Shown here one piece after another: positions 1 through 9,279 of a DNA stretch of 14,968 nt. The notes below the pieces were generated by a model. That model did no database searches. It was not told where the DNA came from and worked only from the letters and a program-made list of their open reading frames with translations. Positions within the stretch are counted from its first letter, which is position 1, and each line of letters starts with the position of its first letter. The stretch lies in contig VGPE01000046.1 in assembly GCA_016875645.1 (NCBI GenBank), forward strand, positions 1-14,968, in the 5' to 3' direction. A program made the translations under genes and the position numbers. Source of the DNA: Chloroflexota bacterium (GTDB lineage: Bacteria; Chloroflexota; Limnocylindria; Limnocylindrales; CSP1-4).

Positions 1-63
1 TGTCGGCGAGCGACGGTGCCGCGCGCCGAACGGGCGGGCCGAACACCTGCCGCCACCGGCGAG

Positions 64-78
64 GCGGCCGCAGGCCGC
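64..78 (-). terminator. Weak GC hairpin after the amidohydrolase gene
   Basis: A 6-bp perfect stem (GCGGCC / GGCCGC) with a 3-base loop lies 18 bp beyond the stop codon of the minus-strand amidohydrolase gene. There is no T-rich tract after it, so it is not a standard intrinsic terminator. It could be a chance product of the very high GC content. The first 95 bases of the window otherwise hold no coding region I can support. Confidence 0.2.
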
Positions 79-95
79 TGTCGCGTCGGCTTCGC

Positions 96-1616
96 TCAGA
101 CCCCGAACAGCCGCCGCGCCGTGGCGCCCATGACGTCCGCGTCGCCGAAGAGGCCCGTGTCGATGTACGTGCCCAGGATGAAGGCGGGGTTGAGCAGCGG
201 GGCGTCCGTGCCGTAGAGCAGCTTGTGGCGGGGCGTGATGCGGACCAACTCGCGCACGATCTCCAGGTTCGCGTAGCTGCTGCCGAGCTCCAGGTAGACG
301 TTGTCGGTGGACGCGGCGAGACGCGCGCCCTCCAGCGACGGCACGCCGAGGCCCGAATGGGCCACGATGATCGGCAGCCGCGGGTGACGTCGGGCGATGG
401 CGCCGAGGCCAGCCTCCCAGTCGGCGCCCTCGTTGTGGATCTTGACCGGGCGGCCGTGCTCCGCGAGCAGGACGAACAGGTCGGCCATCCGTGGGTCCGA
501 GGTGGCAATGCGGTGGAGCGCGGCATGGACCTTGACCCCGATCACACCGTCGGAGGAGCCGTGCGCGCGCAGCTGGGCGCGCGTGGTGTCCAGGTCCCAC
601 GGGTCGGCAACGAGGTACGTGAACTGGCCGCTGCGCGCGCCCGCGGCGGCCGCGGCGGCGCCCTGGGCGTTGCCGGCCGGCACATCCGACAACAGCGCGA
701 CGGTCGGCGAGGCGACGTTGCCCGTCGTGCCGAGGCGGGCGAGGGCGGGCGCCACCTCGTCGTCGGCGAGCTGCGGGATGGGCCATGGCGAGGGGTTGTA
801 GTGGCAGTGGACGTCGAAGGCGCCGTGCGGGAGCGTCGGCGCGGGCAGGGCCAGGGGCTCCGGCGAGGCCGGCAGCCCGAAGATCCGAACGGCGTTGTCG
901 CGCAGGATCGCCCGCTTCGCCTGGTCGCTGATCTCCGCCGCCAGGACACCGTTGAGCGGGCTGGCCAGGCAGCGGGTCGGATTCTCCGAGCCGAACAGCA
1001 CACGCTCGTGGCCCACCTCGCGGACGATCTGCTCGATCGCCATGAAGTTCGCGAAGCGGCTGGTGTCCACGTGCAGGTGCGGGAACCGGCGGAGGGCCTC
1101 CACGTCGTCGACGAAATGGACGTAGTGAGCGTCGACCAGCACGACCGGGACGCCCAGGTCGGCGGTGGCCTCGCCCGCGGCCGTGGCGTCGCCCAGGGCC
1201 GCGATCGGGATCAGGATCGGCAGGCCAGTACGGGCCGCTGCCCGGAGCACGGCTCGCGTTGCCGACATTCGGAGGCCATTGGCGTGCGAGCCGATGTGCC
1301 ACTCCCGCGAGCCGAGTGCGAGACGGAACGCAACGACCCCCTGGCGGACGAGAGGCGCGAGATCGGCGGTGGTGAGATCGAGGCGGTTGGCCTGGAGGAC
1401 GGCCACGGCCGACAGATGATTGGCCGGGTCGGCGGCGGCCTCGATCGCGCGGCGGTTGCCACCGATGGCATCCGCGTGAAGGGCGCCGGTGTCGTAGGCG
1501 AGGGAGCGCACGACGCCGTGGCGGGTCGCCTGTTCGCGCAGCGTGGCGGGCGGCGCGTCCAGCTCGGGCCGCAGACGCGGTCCGAAGTGGGCGTTGATGT
1601 CGATGGCGCCGGTCAC
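96..1616 (-). CDS. Tandem-domain amidohydrolase (amidohydrolase_2 type)
   Basis: A 506-residue protein of the amidohydrolase superfamily, which normally hydrolyses or decarboxylates small substrates at a metal-binding TIM barrel; the substrate cannot be read from sequence. It is about twice the usual 250-300 residues and contains two barrel-like halves. The C-terminal half (about 265-506) keeps the full metal-site signature: VHCHY with H270 and H272, VKVHAAL with K362/H364, KIHNEG with H394, AHSG with H420, and YGTDAP with D471. The N-terminal half (1-250) is degenerate: INAHF in place of HxH and FGSENP with Glu in place of the catalytic Asp. The GTG at 1616 is chosen because AGGAGGGG lies just upstream; an open frame extends to 1733 but would overlap the preceding gene. 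It is the last gene of the dnaG-rpoD run, 40 bp after the small membrane protein. The cytoplasmic hydrolase call is firm, the substrate unknown. Confidence 0.85.
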   Translation of the reverse strand: MTGAIDINAHFGPRLRPELDAPPATLREQATRHGVVRSLAYDTGALHADAIGGNRRAIEAAADPANHLSAVAVLQANRLDLTTADLAPLVRQGVVAFRLALGSREWHIGSHANGLRMSATRAVLRAAARTGLPILIPIAALGDATAAGEATADLGVPVVLVDAHYVHFVDDVEALRRFPHLHVDTSRFANFMAIEQIVREVGHERVLFGSENPTRCLASPLNGVLAAEISDQAKRAILRDNAVRIFGLPASPEPLALPAPTLPHGAFDVHCHYNPSPWPIPQLADDEVAPALARLGTTGNVASPTVALLSDVPAGNAQGAAAAAAGARSGQFTYLVADPWDLDTTRAQLRAHGSSDGVIGVKVHAALHRIATSDPRMADLFVLLAEHGRPVKIHNEGADWEAGLGAIARRHPRLPIIVAHSGLGVPSLEGARLAASTDNVYLELGSSYANLEIVRELVRITPRHKLLYGTDAPLLNPAFILGTYIDTGLFGDADVMGATARRLFGV

Positions 1617-1656
1617 GTCCCCCTCCTGATCGCGGTTGGCCGGTGCCGGCGGCCCG

Positions 1657-1883
1657 TCACTCGGGCGGCACGGCGACCGAGAACGCCAGCGCGAGCGCGA
1701 TTCCGATCCCGATGCCCACGAACAGCCCGACACCCAGGTTGGCCATGACGACGCCCATCAGGGCACCGGCCCCCAGGCCGACGGCGAGGCCGATGCCGAT
1801 GGGCGCCGTCGCGTCGGAGAGATCGGCGGGATTGCGCGGCGGCTGCGAGCGGAGGCGGGCGGCCGCGTCGTCGACTCGACCGC

Positions 1884-1887
<4 letters not shown>
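1657..1887 (-). CDS. Small glycine-rich two-helix membrane protein
   Basis: A 76-residue protein of unknown function. Residues 1-27 are polar and probably cytoplasmic. Two hydrophobic segments follow, about 28-50 (GIGLAVGLGAGALMGVV) and 52-73 (GVGLFVGIGIGIALALAF), both rich in regularly spaced glycines as in glycine-zipper helices that pack or oligomerise in membranes. Its ATG overlaps the rpoD stop codon in an ATGA arrangement (positions 1884-1887), which points to translational coupling with rpoD, and no other start is as well placed. The hydrophobic pattern and the overlap support a real gene rather than a chance frame. A similar small membrane protein is often annotated as hypothetical or glycine-zipper; I cannot name a function. 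An alternative is a holin-like or general membrane-packing peptide. Confidence 0.7.
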
Positions 1888-3602
<1,715 letters not shown>

Positions 3603-3625
3603 CGGGCGTCGGTCCTCTGTTCGGC

Positions 3626-5578
3626 TCAGGCTCGGGCGGCCAGCGGCCGCGCGAAGAGGCGTGCCTGTTCACGCCGGCGGTCGAGCGACCGGCGCTCCTC
3701 GTTGATGGCCCGCTGCTGGTTGAGTAGGCGCTCCATGACGGCCGGGTCGCCCCGTCGCTCCGCATCTGCCTGCTCGGCCAGGTTGTACTGGACGCGCTCC
3801 TCGATCCGGTCGGCCTCGAGGTCGAGCAGCAGGTTCTCGATCTCGTAGCGGATCCGATCCGCCGACAGCGCCGCCGGATCCGGGCCGGGCCGCGCCACCA
3901 GAGCGACGGCCAGTGCGCTCGTCTCCTCGTCCAGGCCGGCCAGCAGGGCAGCCCGGTCGAAGCCGGGTCGCAGCCCGTCGTCGTCGGGCGCGCGCTGGAG
4001 GACGATCGCCCGGAAAAGCTCCCGCGCGATCGTGCTGGGCAGCAGGTCGGGCCCCAGCATGTCGGCGACCCGGGGCTGCTCGTCCGGCACCAGGAGGAGC
4101 AGGCGCAGGAGTTCGGCCTCGGTCGGCGTGACAGCCTTCACCAGCTCGTCGGGGCTGACCAGCTCGGATGCGGCACGCACGGCCTCCACGGTGAGCCTGG
4201 CGCCGCTGTGATCGGCTCCGCCGCGCCCGCCTGTCCCCTGCCCCGGGCGCCGGCTGCGAAGTGCCTCGGCCAGGGTCGCCTCTTCCACACCGGTCCGCCG
4301 GGCGAGGTGCTGCAGGTAGGCCTGGCGGGTGACGGGGTCGCGGACCTCGGACAGGACCGGCAGGACGGCGTCGACCACCTGTCGGCGGCCATCTGCGGTT
4401 CGGATATCCCGCCGATCGGCAGCAGTGTCGATGAGGTACTCCACGATGCCAACAGGCCGGGCAACGGCCTCGCGCCAGCGCTCCGGGGCGTCGCGGATCA
4501 CCTGGTCGGGGTCCATGCCCTCGGGCAGACGCACGATCCCCACCGACATGCCCGTCTCGGTCTTCTGCATGTCGCTGATGAGTTGCTGGAGCTCGCGGAC
4601 GCCGAACGCTCCCGCGCTCTGCCCCGCCGGATCCACGTCGTACGCGAGGCCGATGTGCAGCTCGCGGTCCCTCGTGTAGCGCGTGAGGAGCGCGACCTGG
4701 CCCGGCGTGAGCGCCGTTCCGAGCGATGCGACCACGTCCGTGAAGCCGGCCTGGTGCGCCATCAGCGCATCCGTGTAGCCCTCGACGATCACGGCCTGGC
4801 CGGTCCGGCGGATGGTCCCCTTCGCGCGGTCGATGAGGTAGAGCGTGCGGCTCTTGTCGAAGAGCGCGGTTGCAGGCGAGTTGAGGTATTTGGGGCCCCG
4901 GTCGCGGCCGGCGGACCCGTCCTCGGGTTGCGGCAGGATCCGGCCGCCGATTCCGACGGGCTGCCCCGCGGCGTCGCGGATCGGGAAGATGACCCGGTCG
5001 CGGAACTTGTCGATCGGCCCGCGTCGGCCGGGAGTGGTCAGGCCCACCTCGGCCAGCTCCTCGGCGCGGATGCCGCGACGCTCGATCAGCCGCTTCGCCA
5101 TGAGGTCCCAGCCGCCGGGCGCGTAGCCCAGCCCGAAGGACTCGATCGTCTCGTCCGTGAAGCCGCGTCCCCGCAGGTACGCGAGCGCCGGCTGGCCCAC
5201 CTTCGCGAGCCACAGCACGTCGTGGTAGAAGGTGAACGCGATGCCGAGGACTTCGCGCAGGCGTGCCCGGTGGCTGTCCTCGCGCCGGCTGCGCTCGTCG
5301 AGCTCCACGCCGGCCCTGGCGGCCAGCAGCTTGAGCGCCTCGGGGAACGCCAGGCCATCACGCTGCATGACGAAGCTGAAGATGTCCCCGCCGAGTCCGC
5401 AGCCGAAGCATTTCCAGCTCTCGCGGGCCGGTGTCACCACGAAGGACGGCGTCTTCTCGCCGTGGAACGGGCACAGACCCTTGTAGGCCTGACCGGCCTT
5501 CTTGAGTGCCACGGTCTCGCCGACAACGTCAGCGATCGACAGCCGGCTCTTGACCTGCGCGGCGGCGCCGACGGCCAA
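3626..5578 (-). CDS. dnaG: DNA primase DnaG
   Basis: Synthesises RNA primers at the replication fork and binds the replicative helicase through its C-terminus. From the chosen start it has 650 residues, normal to slightly long for the family. The N-terminal CHC2 zinc finger has C36, H39, C57 and C60 (CPFHGEKTPSF ... CFGCG). The primase core follows (RGRGFTDETIESFGLGYAP near 135-153; FRDRVIFPIRD near 192-202). The Toprim domain has VEGYTDAL with E266 and D270 and the acidic pair YDVDPAGQ with D314 and D316. The C-terminal 200 residues are helical and variable, as expected for the helicase-interaction domain. Starts: TTG at 5578 sits six bases after GAGGGAG and is preferred; another TTG at 5584 adds two residues but abuts the Shine-Dalgarno. 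It lies directly upstream of rpoD, the classical dnaG-rpoD order, without rpsU. Confidence 0.96.
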   Translation of the reverse strand: MAVGAAAQVKSRLSIADVVGETVALKKAGQAYKGLCPFHGEKTPSFVVTPARESWKCFGCGLGGDIFSFVMQRDGLAFPEALKLLAARAGVELDERSRREDSHRARLREVLGIAFTFYHDVLWLAKVGQPALAYLRGRGFTDETIESFGLGYAPGGWDLMAKRLIERRGIRAEELAEVGLTTPGRRGPIDKFRDRVIFPIRDAAGQPVGIGGRILPQPEDGSAGRDRGPKYLNSPATALFDKSRTLYLIDRAKGTIRRTGQAVIVEGYTDALMAHQAGFTDVVASLGTALTPGQVALLTRYTRDRELHIGLAYDVDPAGQSAGAFGVRELQQLISDMQKTETGMSVGIVRLPEGMDPDQVIRDAPERWREAVARPVGIVEYLIDTAADRRDIRTADGRRQVVDAVLPVLSEVRDPVTRQAYLQHLARRTGVEEATLAEALRSRRPGQGTGGRGGADHSGARLTVEAVRAASELVSPDELVKAVTPTEAELLRLLLLVPDEQPRVADMLGPDLLPSTIARELFRAIVLQRAPDDDGLRPGFDRAALLAGLDEETSALAVALVARPGPDPAALSADRIRYEIENLLLDLEADRIEERVQYNLAEQADAERRGDPAVMERLLNQQRAINEERRSLDRRREQARLFARPLAARA

Positions 5579-5655
5579 CGACAACTCCCTCGTGGCGACG
5601 CCCGTGCGTCACCACCGCGGTCGGGCTCCCGGCCCGGGGTCGGGAGAAACGGGTG

Positions 5656-5678
5656 GGCGTGTCAAGTCTTGACACGCC
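5656..5678. promoter_or_regulatory. 23-bp perfect palindrome, putative operator
   Basis: Perfect inverted repeat with arms GGCGTGTCAAG and CTTGACACGCC around a single central T. The one-base centre makes a terminator or RNA hairpin unlikely and favours a dimeric DNA-binding protein site. It lies immediately downstream of the predicted dnaG transcription start (about 5683), at roughly +5 to +27, where a bound repressor would block initiation or early elongation. The core TGTCAAG is repeated in the promoter itself at 5701-5707 and 5711-5717. The regulator is unknown. Confidence 0.6.
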
Positions 5679-5689
5679 AAGACCGCCGG

Positions 5690-5718
5690 ATGGTAGTGCT
5701 CTTGACAGGGCTTGACAA
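5690..5718 (-). promoter_or_regulatory. Predicted sigma-70 promoter of dnaG-rpoD
   Basis: Reading the minus strand, TTGTCA (5718-5713) is followed after exactly 17 bases by TACCAT (5695-5690). These match the -35 and -10 consensus at 5 of 6 and 4 of 6 positions, with the key A2 and T6 of the -10 present. The predicted start is near 5683, giving a leader of about 105 bases before the dnaG TTG. The -35 hexamer and the spacer each overlap a CTTGACA element. No comparably good promoter is visible on the plus strand for the divergent gene, although TTGACA hexamers occur there. Confidence 0.5.
5701..5717. repeat. Two CTTGACA direct repeats spaced 10 bp
   Basis: CTTGACA occurs at 5701-5707 and 5711-5717, one helical turn apart. 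The same heptamer is the right half of the palindrome at 5668-5674, 33 bp (about three turns) away. A further TTGACA occurs at 5758-5763. On the plus strand these look like -35 hexamers, but none has a convincing -10 at 16-18 bases. Phased spacing around the dnaG promoter suggests protein binding sites rather than alternative -35 elements. Confidence 0.5.
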
Positions 5719-5832
5719 GGCACGGAGCGGCACCCGGAGGTACTCCCCGGGGGGGTATTGACAGCCCGCGTCACTGGTCGCGGTGGAGCCATTCGCAAGC
5801 CACTTGCCGCGCAAACCTGCGACGATCCACGC

Positions 5833-7335
5833 ATGTCGATGCCACATCCCGCGCCCACCAGCCGCCGACGCCTAGGGCCCGGGCCGGCCGCGCTGCTGAC
5901 ATTCTTCGCCGCGGCCTGCGTGCTCGTGCTGGAGATCGCGGCGGGGCGGCTGCTCGCACCCTACGTCGGGGTGACCCTGACCACGTGGACCGGGATCATC
6001 GGCGTGATCCTGGCGGGCATCGCCGTCGGCGCGTGGGCCGGCGGGCGCGCCGCCGATCGCGTCGGGCCCGAGACGCTCATCGGTCCGGTATTCATCGTCG
6101 GGGGCCTCGCGGCGATGGCGTCGGTGCCGATCATCGCGGTCTTCGGACCGGCCAGTCGCGGCTTCGATCTCGGCAGCGTGATGGTGCTCTCGACGATCGG
6201 CTTCCTGCTGCCGGCGACGATTCTCTCCGCCGTCGCGCCGATGATCGTGCGCGCCACGATCCGCGACGTGGAGTCGAGCGGCACGATCGTCGGCCGCCTC
6301 TCCGCGATCGGCACGGCGGGCGCCCTGGTCGGGACGTTCTCGACCGGATTCTGGCTGCTGGGCATCGTGCCGACGCGGACGCTGATCCTTGCCACGGGCG
6401 GACTGCTCGTCCTGATCGGCCTCGTCACCTCGTGGCGGCTCCTGCGGGCACGCGGCCCAGCCGCGCTCGCAGTGCTGGCGCTGGTGCTCATGGGCGCCGG
6501 ATCGGCCGCCTTCCCGGGCCCGTGCGAGCGGGAGAGCCCCTACTACTGCATCTCGGTGATCGGCGACCGGGAGATCACCAGCGGCCGAATCCTGGTCCTC
6601 GACAACCTCTGGCACGCGTTCGTGGATCTCGAGGACCCGACCCGCCTCCAGTTCGCCTATGTCCGCTGGTTCGCCGCGGCGACGGAGCCGATCGTCCGCG
6701 AGCGGGGCCCGGACCTGACGGCCCTCCACCTTGGCGGCGGCTTCGCCTTCCCGCGCTACCTCGGGGCGCTCGCGCCGGGCAGCCATCACCGGGTGCTCGA
6801 GCTGGACCCGGCGATCGTCGACGTGGGCCGCGACGAGCTGGGCCTGGTCCTCGACGAACGCCTGGCGGTCCGATTGGGCGACGCCCGGCTCTCGATCGAG
6901 GACGAGCCGACCGATGCGTACGACATCGTGGCCGGCGACGCCTTCGGCGGCCTGTCGGTCCCGTGGCATCTCACGACGAGCGAGTTCCTGGCGGAGGTGG
7001 ACCGCGTGCTGCGACCCGAGGGCCGCTACGTGATGAACCTCATCGACAACCCGAAGCTGCGCTTCGTGCGAGCCGAGGTGGCGACGCTGCGTGCCCGCTT
7101 CGCGCATGTCGCCGTGCTCGGCCTGCCGTCGGTGTTGCCCGAGGGCCACGGCGGCAACGTGGTCCTCGTCGCCTCCCACGAGCCCCTCGACGTGCCCGAG
7201 ATCCGGGCACGCAGCGAGGCGCTCGGTGAAGCCACGGCCGCCATCGCGGACCCGGAGGGACTCGACTCGTTCACGGCCGGGTCGCCGGTCCTGCGCGACG
7301 ACTACGCGCCGGTCGACCAGCTCATCTGGGAGTGA
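5833..7335 (+). CDS. Fused membrane / spermidine-synthase-like protein
   Basis: A 500-residue protein with about seven hydrophobic helices in the first 226 residues (roughly 18-45, 52-70, 84-104, 115-138, 153-175, 183-200, 208-226) followed by a soluble spermidine-synthase-type Rossmann domain. That domain shows a SAM-type glycine loop LHLGGGFAFPRYL (298-310), an acidic strand end LELDP (322-326), GDAR (349-352), DIVAGDAFGG (364-373) with the Asp where the catalytic Asp lies in this family, and the VLRPEGRYVMNL strand-turn. In known aminopropyltransferases this domain moves an aminopropyl group from decarboxylated SAM; for membrane-fused versions the substrate is generally not established. 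The ATG at 5833 is chosen as giving a short N-terminal tail before the first helix; ATG 5839 and TTG 5758 are alternatives, none with a strong Shine-Dalgarno. The gene ends overlapping the convergent CoA-binding gene. Confidence 0.85.
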   Translation: MSMPHPAPTSRRRLGPGPAALLTFFAAACVLVLEIAAGRLLAPYVGVTLTTWTGIIGVILAGIAVGAWAGGRAADRVGPETLIGPVFIVGGLAAMASVPIIAVFGPASRGFDLGSVMVLSTIGFLLPATILSAVAPMIVRATIRDVESSGTIVGRLSAIGTAGALVGTFSTGFWLLGIVPTRTLILATGGLLVLIGLVTSWRLLRARGPAALAVLALVLMGAGSAAFPGPCERESPYYCISVIGDREITSGRILVLDNLWHAFVDLEDPTRLQFAYVRWFAAATEPIVRERGPDLTALHLGGGFAFPRYLGALAPGSHHRVLELDPAIVDVGRDELGLVLDERLAVRLGDARLSIEDEPTDAYDIVAGDAFGGLSVPWHLTTSEFLAEVDRVLRPEGRYVMNLIDNPKLRFVRAEVATLRARFAHVAVLGLPSVLPEGHGGNVVLVASHEPLDVPEIRARSEALGEATAAIADPEGLDSFTAGSPVLRDDYAPVDQLIWE

Positions 7336-7825
7336 TGGCGTCCGGCGCCCGACGCCAGGCGTCCGAGTGCGGCCCCGGCCCGAGCCCCACCAGCTGGTGC
7401 ATGACCCCAAGGCACCGATTCATGACCACCGTGAGCCCGCCAGCCTCGGCGATCTCGCGCGCCTCGTCGGACTCGATGCCCAACTGGAGCCAGAGCACTC
7501 GGGCGCCGAGGGCGACAGCCCCTCGCGCGATGTCGGGCGCCTCCGCGGCTGGCCGGAAGACGTCCACGATGTCGACCTCGAAGCCGGCGGCTGCGACCTC
7601 GTCGAGCGAGTGGAACACCCGCTCGCCGAACAGCACCCCACCACGCGGATTGACCGGAATGATCCGATACCCCTGCGACTGGAGATAGGCCGGGATCTCG
7701 TTGGCTGGCTTCGATTCGTCGGCGGATGCCCCGACGACCACGATCGTCCGCGTCGCGGCATAGAGCTTCAGCAGGCGCTCGCGGAACTCCGGGTCGAGGC
7801 CACGTCGCGGCCGGGCAGGTTCCAT
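7322..7825 (-). CDS. CoA-binding domain protein (YccU-type)
   Basis: A 167-residue single-domain cytoplasmic protein of the CoA-binding family, a Rossmann fold like that of succinyl-CoA synthetase alpha. Visible signatures are the first strand and glycine loop IVVVGASADESKPANE (28-43), VIPVNPRG-like strand IIPVNPRG (55-62), VDIVDVFRPA (84-93), VLWLQLGI (110-117) and VVMNRCLGV (133-141). Length and motif order are normal for the family, whose members bind CoA or acyl-CoA in vitro but have no settled physiological role. Start is the ATG at 7825; there is no evident Shine-Dalgarno upstream, so a leaderless or weakly initiated message is possible. Its 3' end overlaps the convergent spermidine-synthase-like gene by 14 bp (7322-7335). 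It is divergent from the MFS gene across 113 bp. Confidence 0.92.
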   Translation of the reverse strand: MEPARPRRGLDPEFRERLLKLYAATRTIVVVGASADESKPANEIPAYLQSQGYRIIPVNPRGGVLFGERVFHSLDEVAAAGFEVDIVDVFRPAAEAPDIARGAVALGARVLWLQLGIESDEAREIAEAGGLTVVMNRCLGVMHQLVGLGPGPHSDAWRRAPDAITPR

Positions 7826-7838
7826 CTGCCAATCATCG

Positions 7839-7860
7839 CAAAGCCATGTCGGGGGCTTTG
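7839..7860. repeat. 7-bp inverted repeat in a divergent intergenic region
   Basis: CAAAGCC (7839-7845) and GGCTTTG (7854-7860) form a perfect inverted repeat around 8 bases. It lies 14 bp upstream of the CoA-binding gene start and 79 bp upstream of the MFS start. It could be an operator for one or both divergent genes, or a weak hairpin in a 5' leader. No clear promoter hexamers are recognisable beside it. Confidence 0.35.
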
Positions 7861-7938
7861 GGCCCGCCGCACGACCTGCGTCCGCTACCGTGAGCGCGTG
7901 CGACCGACCCGGTCTCTGATGCCCGACGTTCCGCGCCC

Positions 7939-9240
7939 GTGAGCGGCATCCGCTCGCTCCTGCTCGACATCGAGCCGCTGCGTCGATATCGGGACTTCCG
8001 GATCGTCTACTTCGGCCAGCTCGTCAGCAACACCGGCCGCCAGATCGTCGTCGTGGCGCTCCCCTACCAGCTGTACGTCGAGACAGGGTCCGCCCTCGCA
8101 ATCGGCCTCCTCGCGCTCGTCCAGCTGGTGCCGCTGCTGGCGTTCTCGCTCTGGGGCGGGGCCATCGCCGATTCGTTCGAGCAGCGCCGGCTGCTCCTCC
8201 TGACGCAGTCAGGCCTGCTGCTCACGAGCGCCGCCCTGATGGCGATCGCGCTCATGGACGAGCCATCGGTGGCGTTGATCTACGTCGTGGCATTTGCCGC
8301 CGCGGCGATCTCCGCCATCGACCAGCCCGCGCGCTCGGCGGCGACCTACCGCCTGGTCCCGCGCTCGGACCTTGCGCGCGCGATCGCCCTCAGCCAGGCC
8401 GGCTGGCAGCTTCCGAGCGTGCTGGGACCCGCGTTCGGCGGCTTTCTGATCGCGGCGGTCGGTCTGCCCGCCGCGTATGCCGTCGAATCGCTCACGTTCC
8501 TCGTGTCGCTGCTCAGCGTGTTCCTGATCGCTCCCCTGCCGGCGCTGCGCGGCGGCCGGGCGGGCCTCGAGGCGGTGCTGGAGGGCCTGCGGTTCGTGCG
8601 GCGGATCCGCACGATCCTGGCGACGTTCGTGATCGACCTCGATGCCATGATCTTCGGGCTGCCGGTCGCGATCTTCCCGATCCTCGCGCTCGACGTGTTC
8701 CGGGTGGGGCCCGAAGGGCTCGGCCTCATGGCAGCGGCACCGGCGCTCGGCGCGCTGGTCGGTGCCCTGTTCAGTGGCTGGTGCGCGCGGGTGCGCTTCC
8801 AGGGTCGGGCGGTCATGGCCGCCGTCGGCGCCTGGGGTGCGGCGATCACCGCGTTCGGCCTCGCGACGTTCCTCCCGGACACGCTGGGCTTTCTGCTCGC
8901 GCTGTTCTTCCTTGCCGTGGCCGGCGGTGCCGACGCGATCAGCGCGGTGTTCCGCAGCACGATCCTCCAGGTCAGCGTGCCCGACCACCTCCGCGGTCGC
9001 CTCTCGTCGATCCACCTCGCGGTCGTCACCGGCGGCCCGAGGATCGGAGACATGCGCGTGACGGCCTTTGCGGCGATCGCGGGCGCGCCGCTGTCGGTGG
9101 TGACCGGCGGAGCGCTGTGCGTCCTGGGCGTGCTGGTGACTGCGTGGCTGTTTCCCCAACTGGCGTCGTACGACGCGACGCTCCCGCACGAGGCGCAGCA
9201 AATCGAGGCCACACAGGCGGCAGGCCTCCTCGCGGACTGA
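7939..9240 (+). CDS. MFS transporter (MFS_3 / EntS-like exporter)
   Basis: A 433-residue inner-membrane transporter of the major facilitator superfamily with about 12 hydrophobic helices. The start, LRRYRDFRIVYFGQLVSNTG (14-33), is typical of the MFS_3/EntS-like branch, whose members include enterobactin and drug exporters driven by the proton gradient. The loop between helices 2 and 3 carries the MFS motif A, GGAIADSFEQRR (73-84). DQPARSAATYRLVPR (128-142) and the second-half loop VPDHLRGRLSSIH (347-359) are also characteristic of this branch. The substrate is unknown. The GTG at 7939 is the first start giving a normal N-terminus; no Shine-Dalgarno is seen. It stands alone, divergent from the CoA-binding gene and convergent with the Asp-box gene, so context gives no substrate clue. 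Confidence 0.88.
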   Translation: MSGIRSLLLDIEPLRRYRDFRIVYFGQLVSNTGRQIVVVALPYQLYVETGSALAIGLLALVQLVPLLAFSLWGGAIADSFEQRRLLLLTQSGLLLTSAALMAIALMDEPSVALIYVVAFAAAAISAIDQPARSAATYRLVPRSDLARAIALSQAGWQLPSVLGPAFGGFLIAAVGLPAAYAVESLTFLVSLLSVFLIAPLPALRGGRAGLEAVLEGLRFVRRIRTILATFVIDLDAMIFGLPVAIFPILALDVFRVGPEGLGLMAAAPALGALVGALFSGWCARVRFQGRAVMAAVGAWGAAITAFGLATFLPDTLGFLLALFFLAVAGGADAISAVFRSTILQVSVPDHLRGRLSSIHLAVVTGGPRIGDMRVTAFAAIAGAPLSVVTGGALCVLGVLVTAWLFPQLASYDATLPHEAQQIEATQAAGLLAD

Positions 9241-9279
9241 GGGTGCCGGCACTGCCCCCGGCCACTGCTCGACGCGGCC

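Noticed and set aside
16..216. Small plus-strand open frame at the left edge
   Set aside because: No Shine-Dalgarno, no domain, and it overlaps the end of the amidohydrolase gene on the other strand.
225..1748. Long plus-strand open frame opposite the amidohydrolase gene
   Set aside because: Its translation is Arg/Gly/Val/Asp-rich without domain pattern and mirrors the minus-strand gene; long antisense frames are expected at this GC content.
5656..5678. Palindrome as an intrinsic terminator
   Set aside because: The arms meet with a one-base centre, there is no T tract, and it lies upstream of dnaG rather than after a gene.
4208..5761. Long plus-strand open frame opposite dnaG
   Set aside because: The minus strand encodes an intact DnaG with zinc-finger and Toprim motifs; the antisense product has no recognisable features.
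5660..5763. TTGACA hexamers read as plus-strand -35 elements for the spermidine-synthase-like gene
   Set aside because: None is followed by a convincing -10 at 16-18 bases; they are better explained as parts of the TGTCAAG element cluster.
5872..7410. Long minus-strand open frame opposite the spermidine-synthase-like gene
   Set aside because: Low-complexity Arg/Glu/Asp/His-rich product typical of an antisense shadow; the plus-strand frame has membrane helices and enzyme motifs.
8209..9252. Long minus-strand open frame opposite the MFS gene
   Set aside because: Charged, repetitive composition caused by reverse reading of hydrophobic codons; no start context and no domain.
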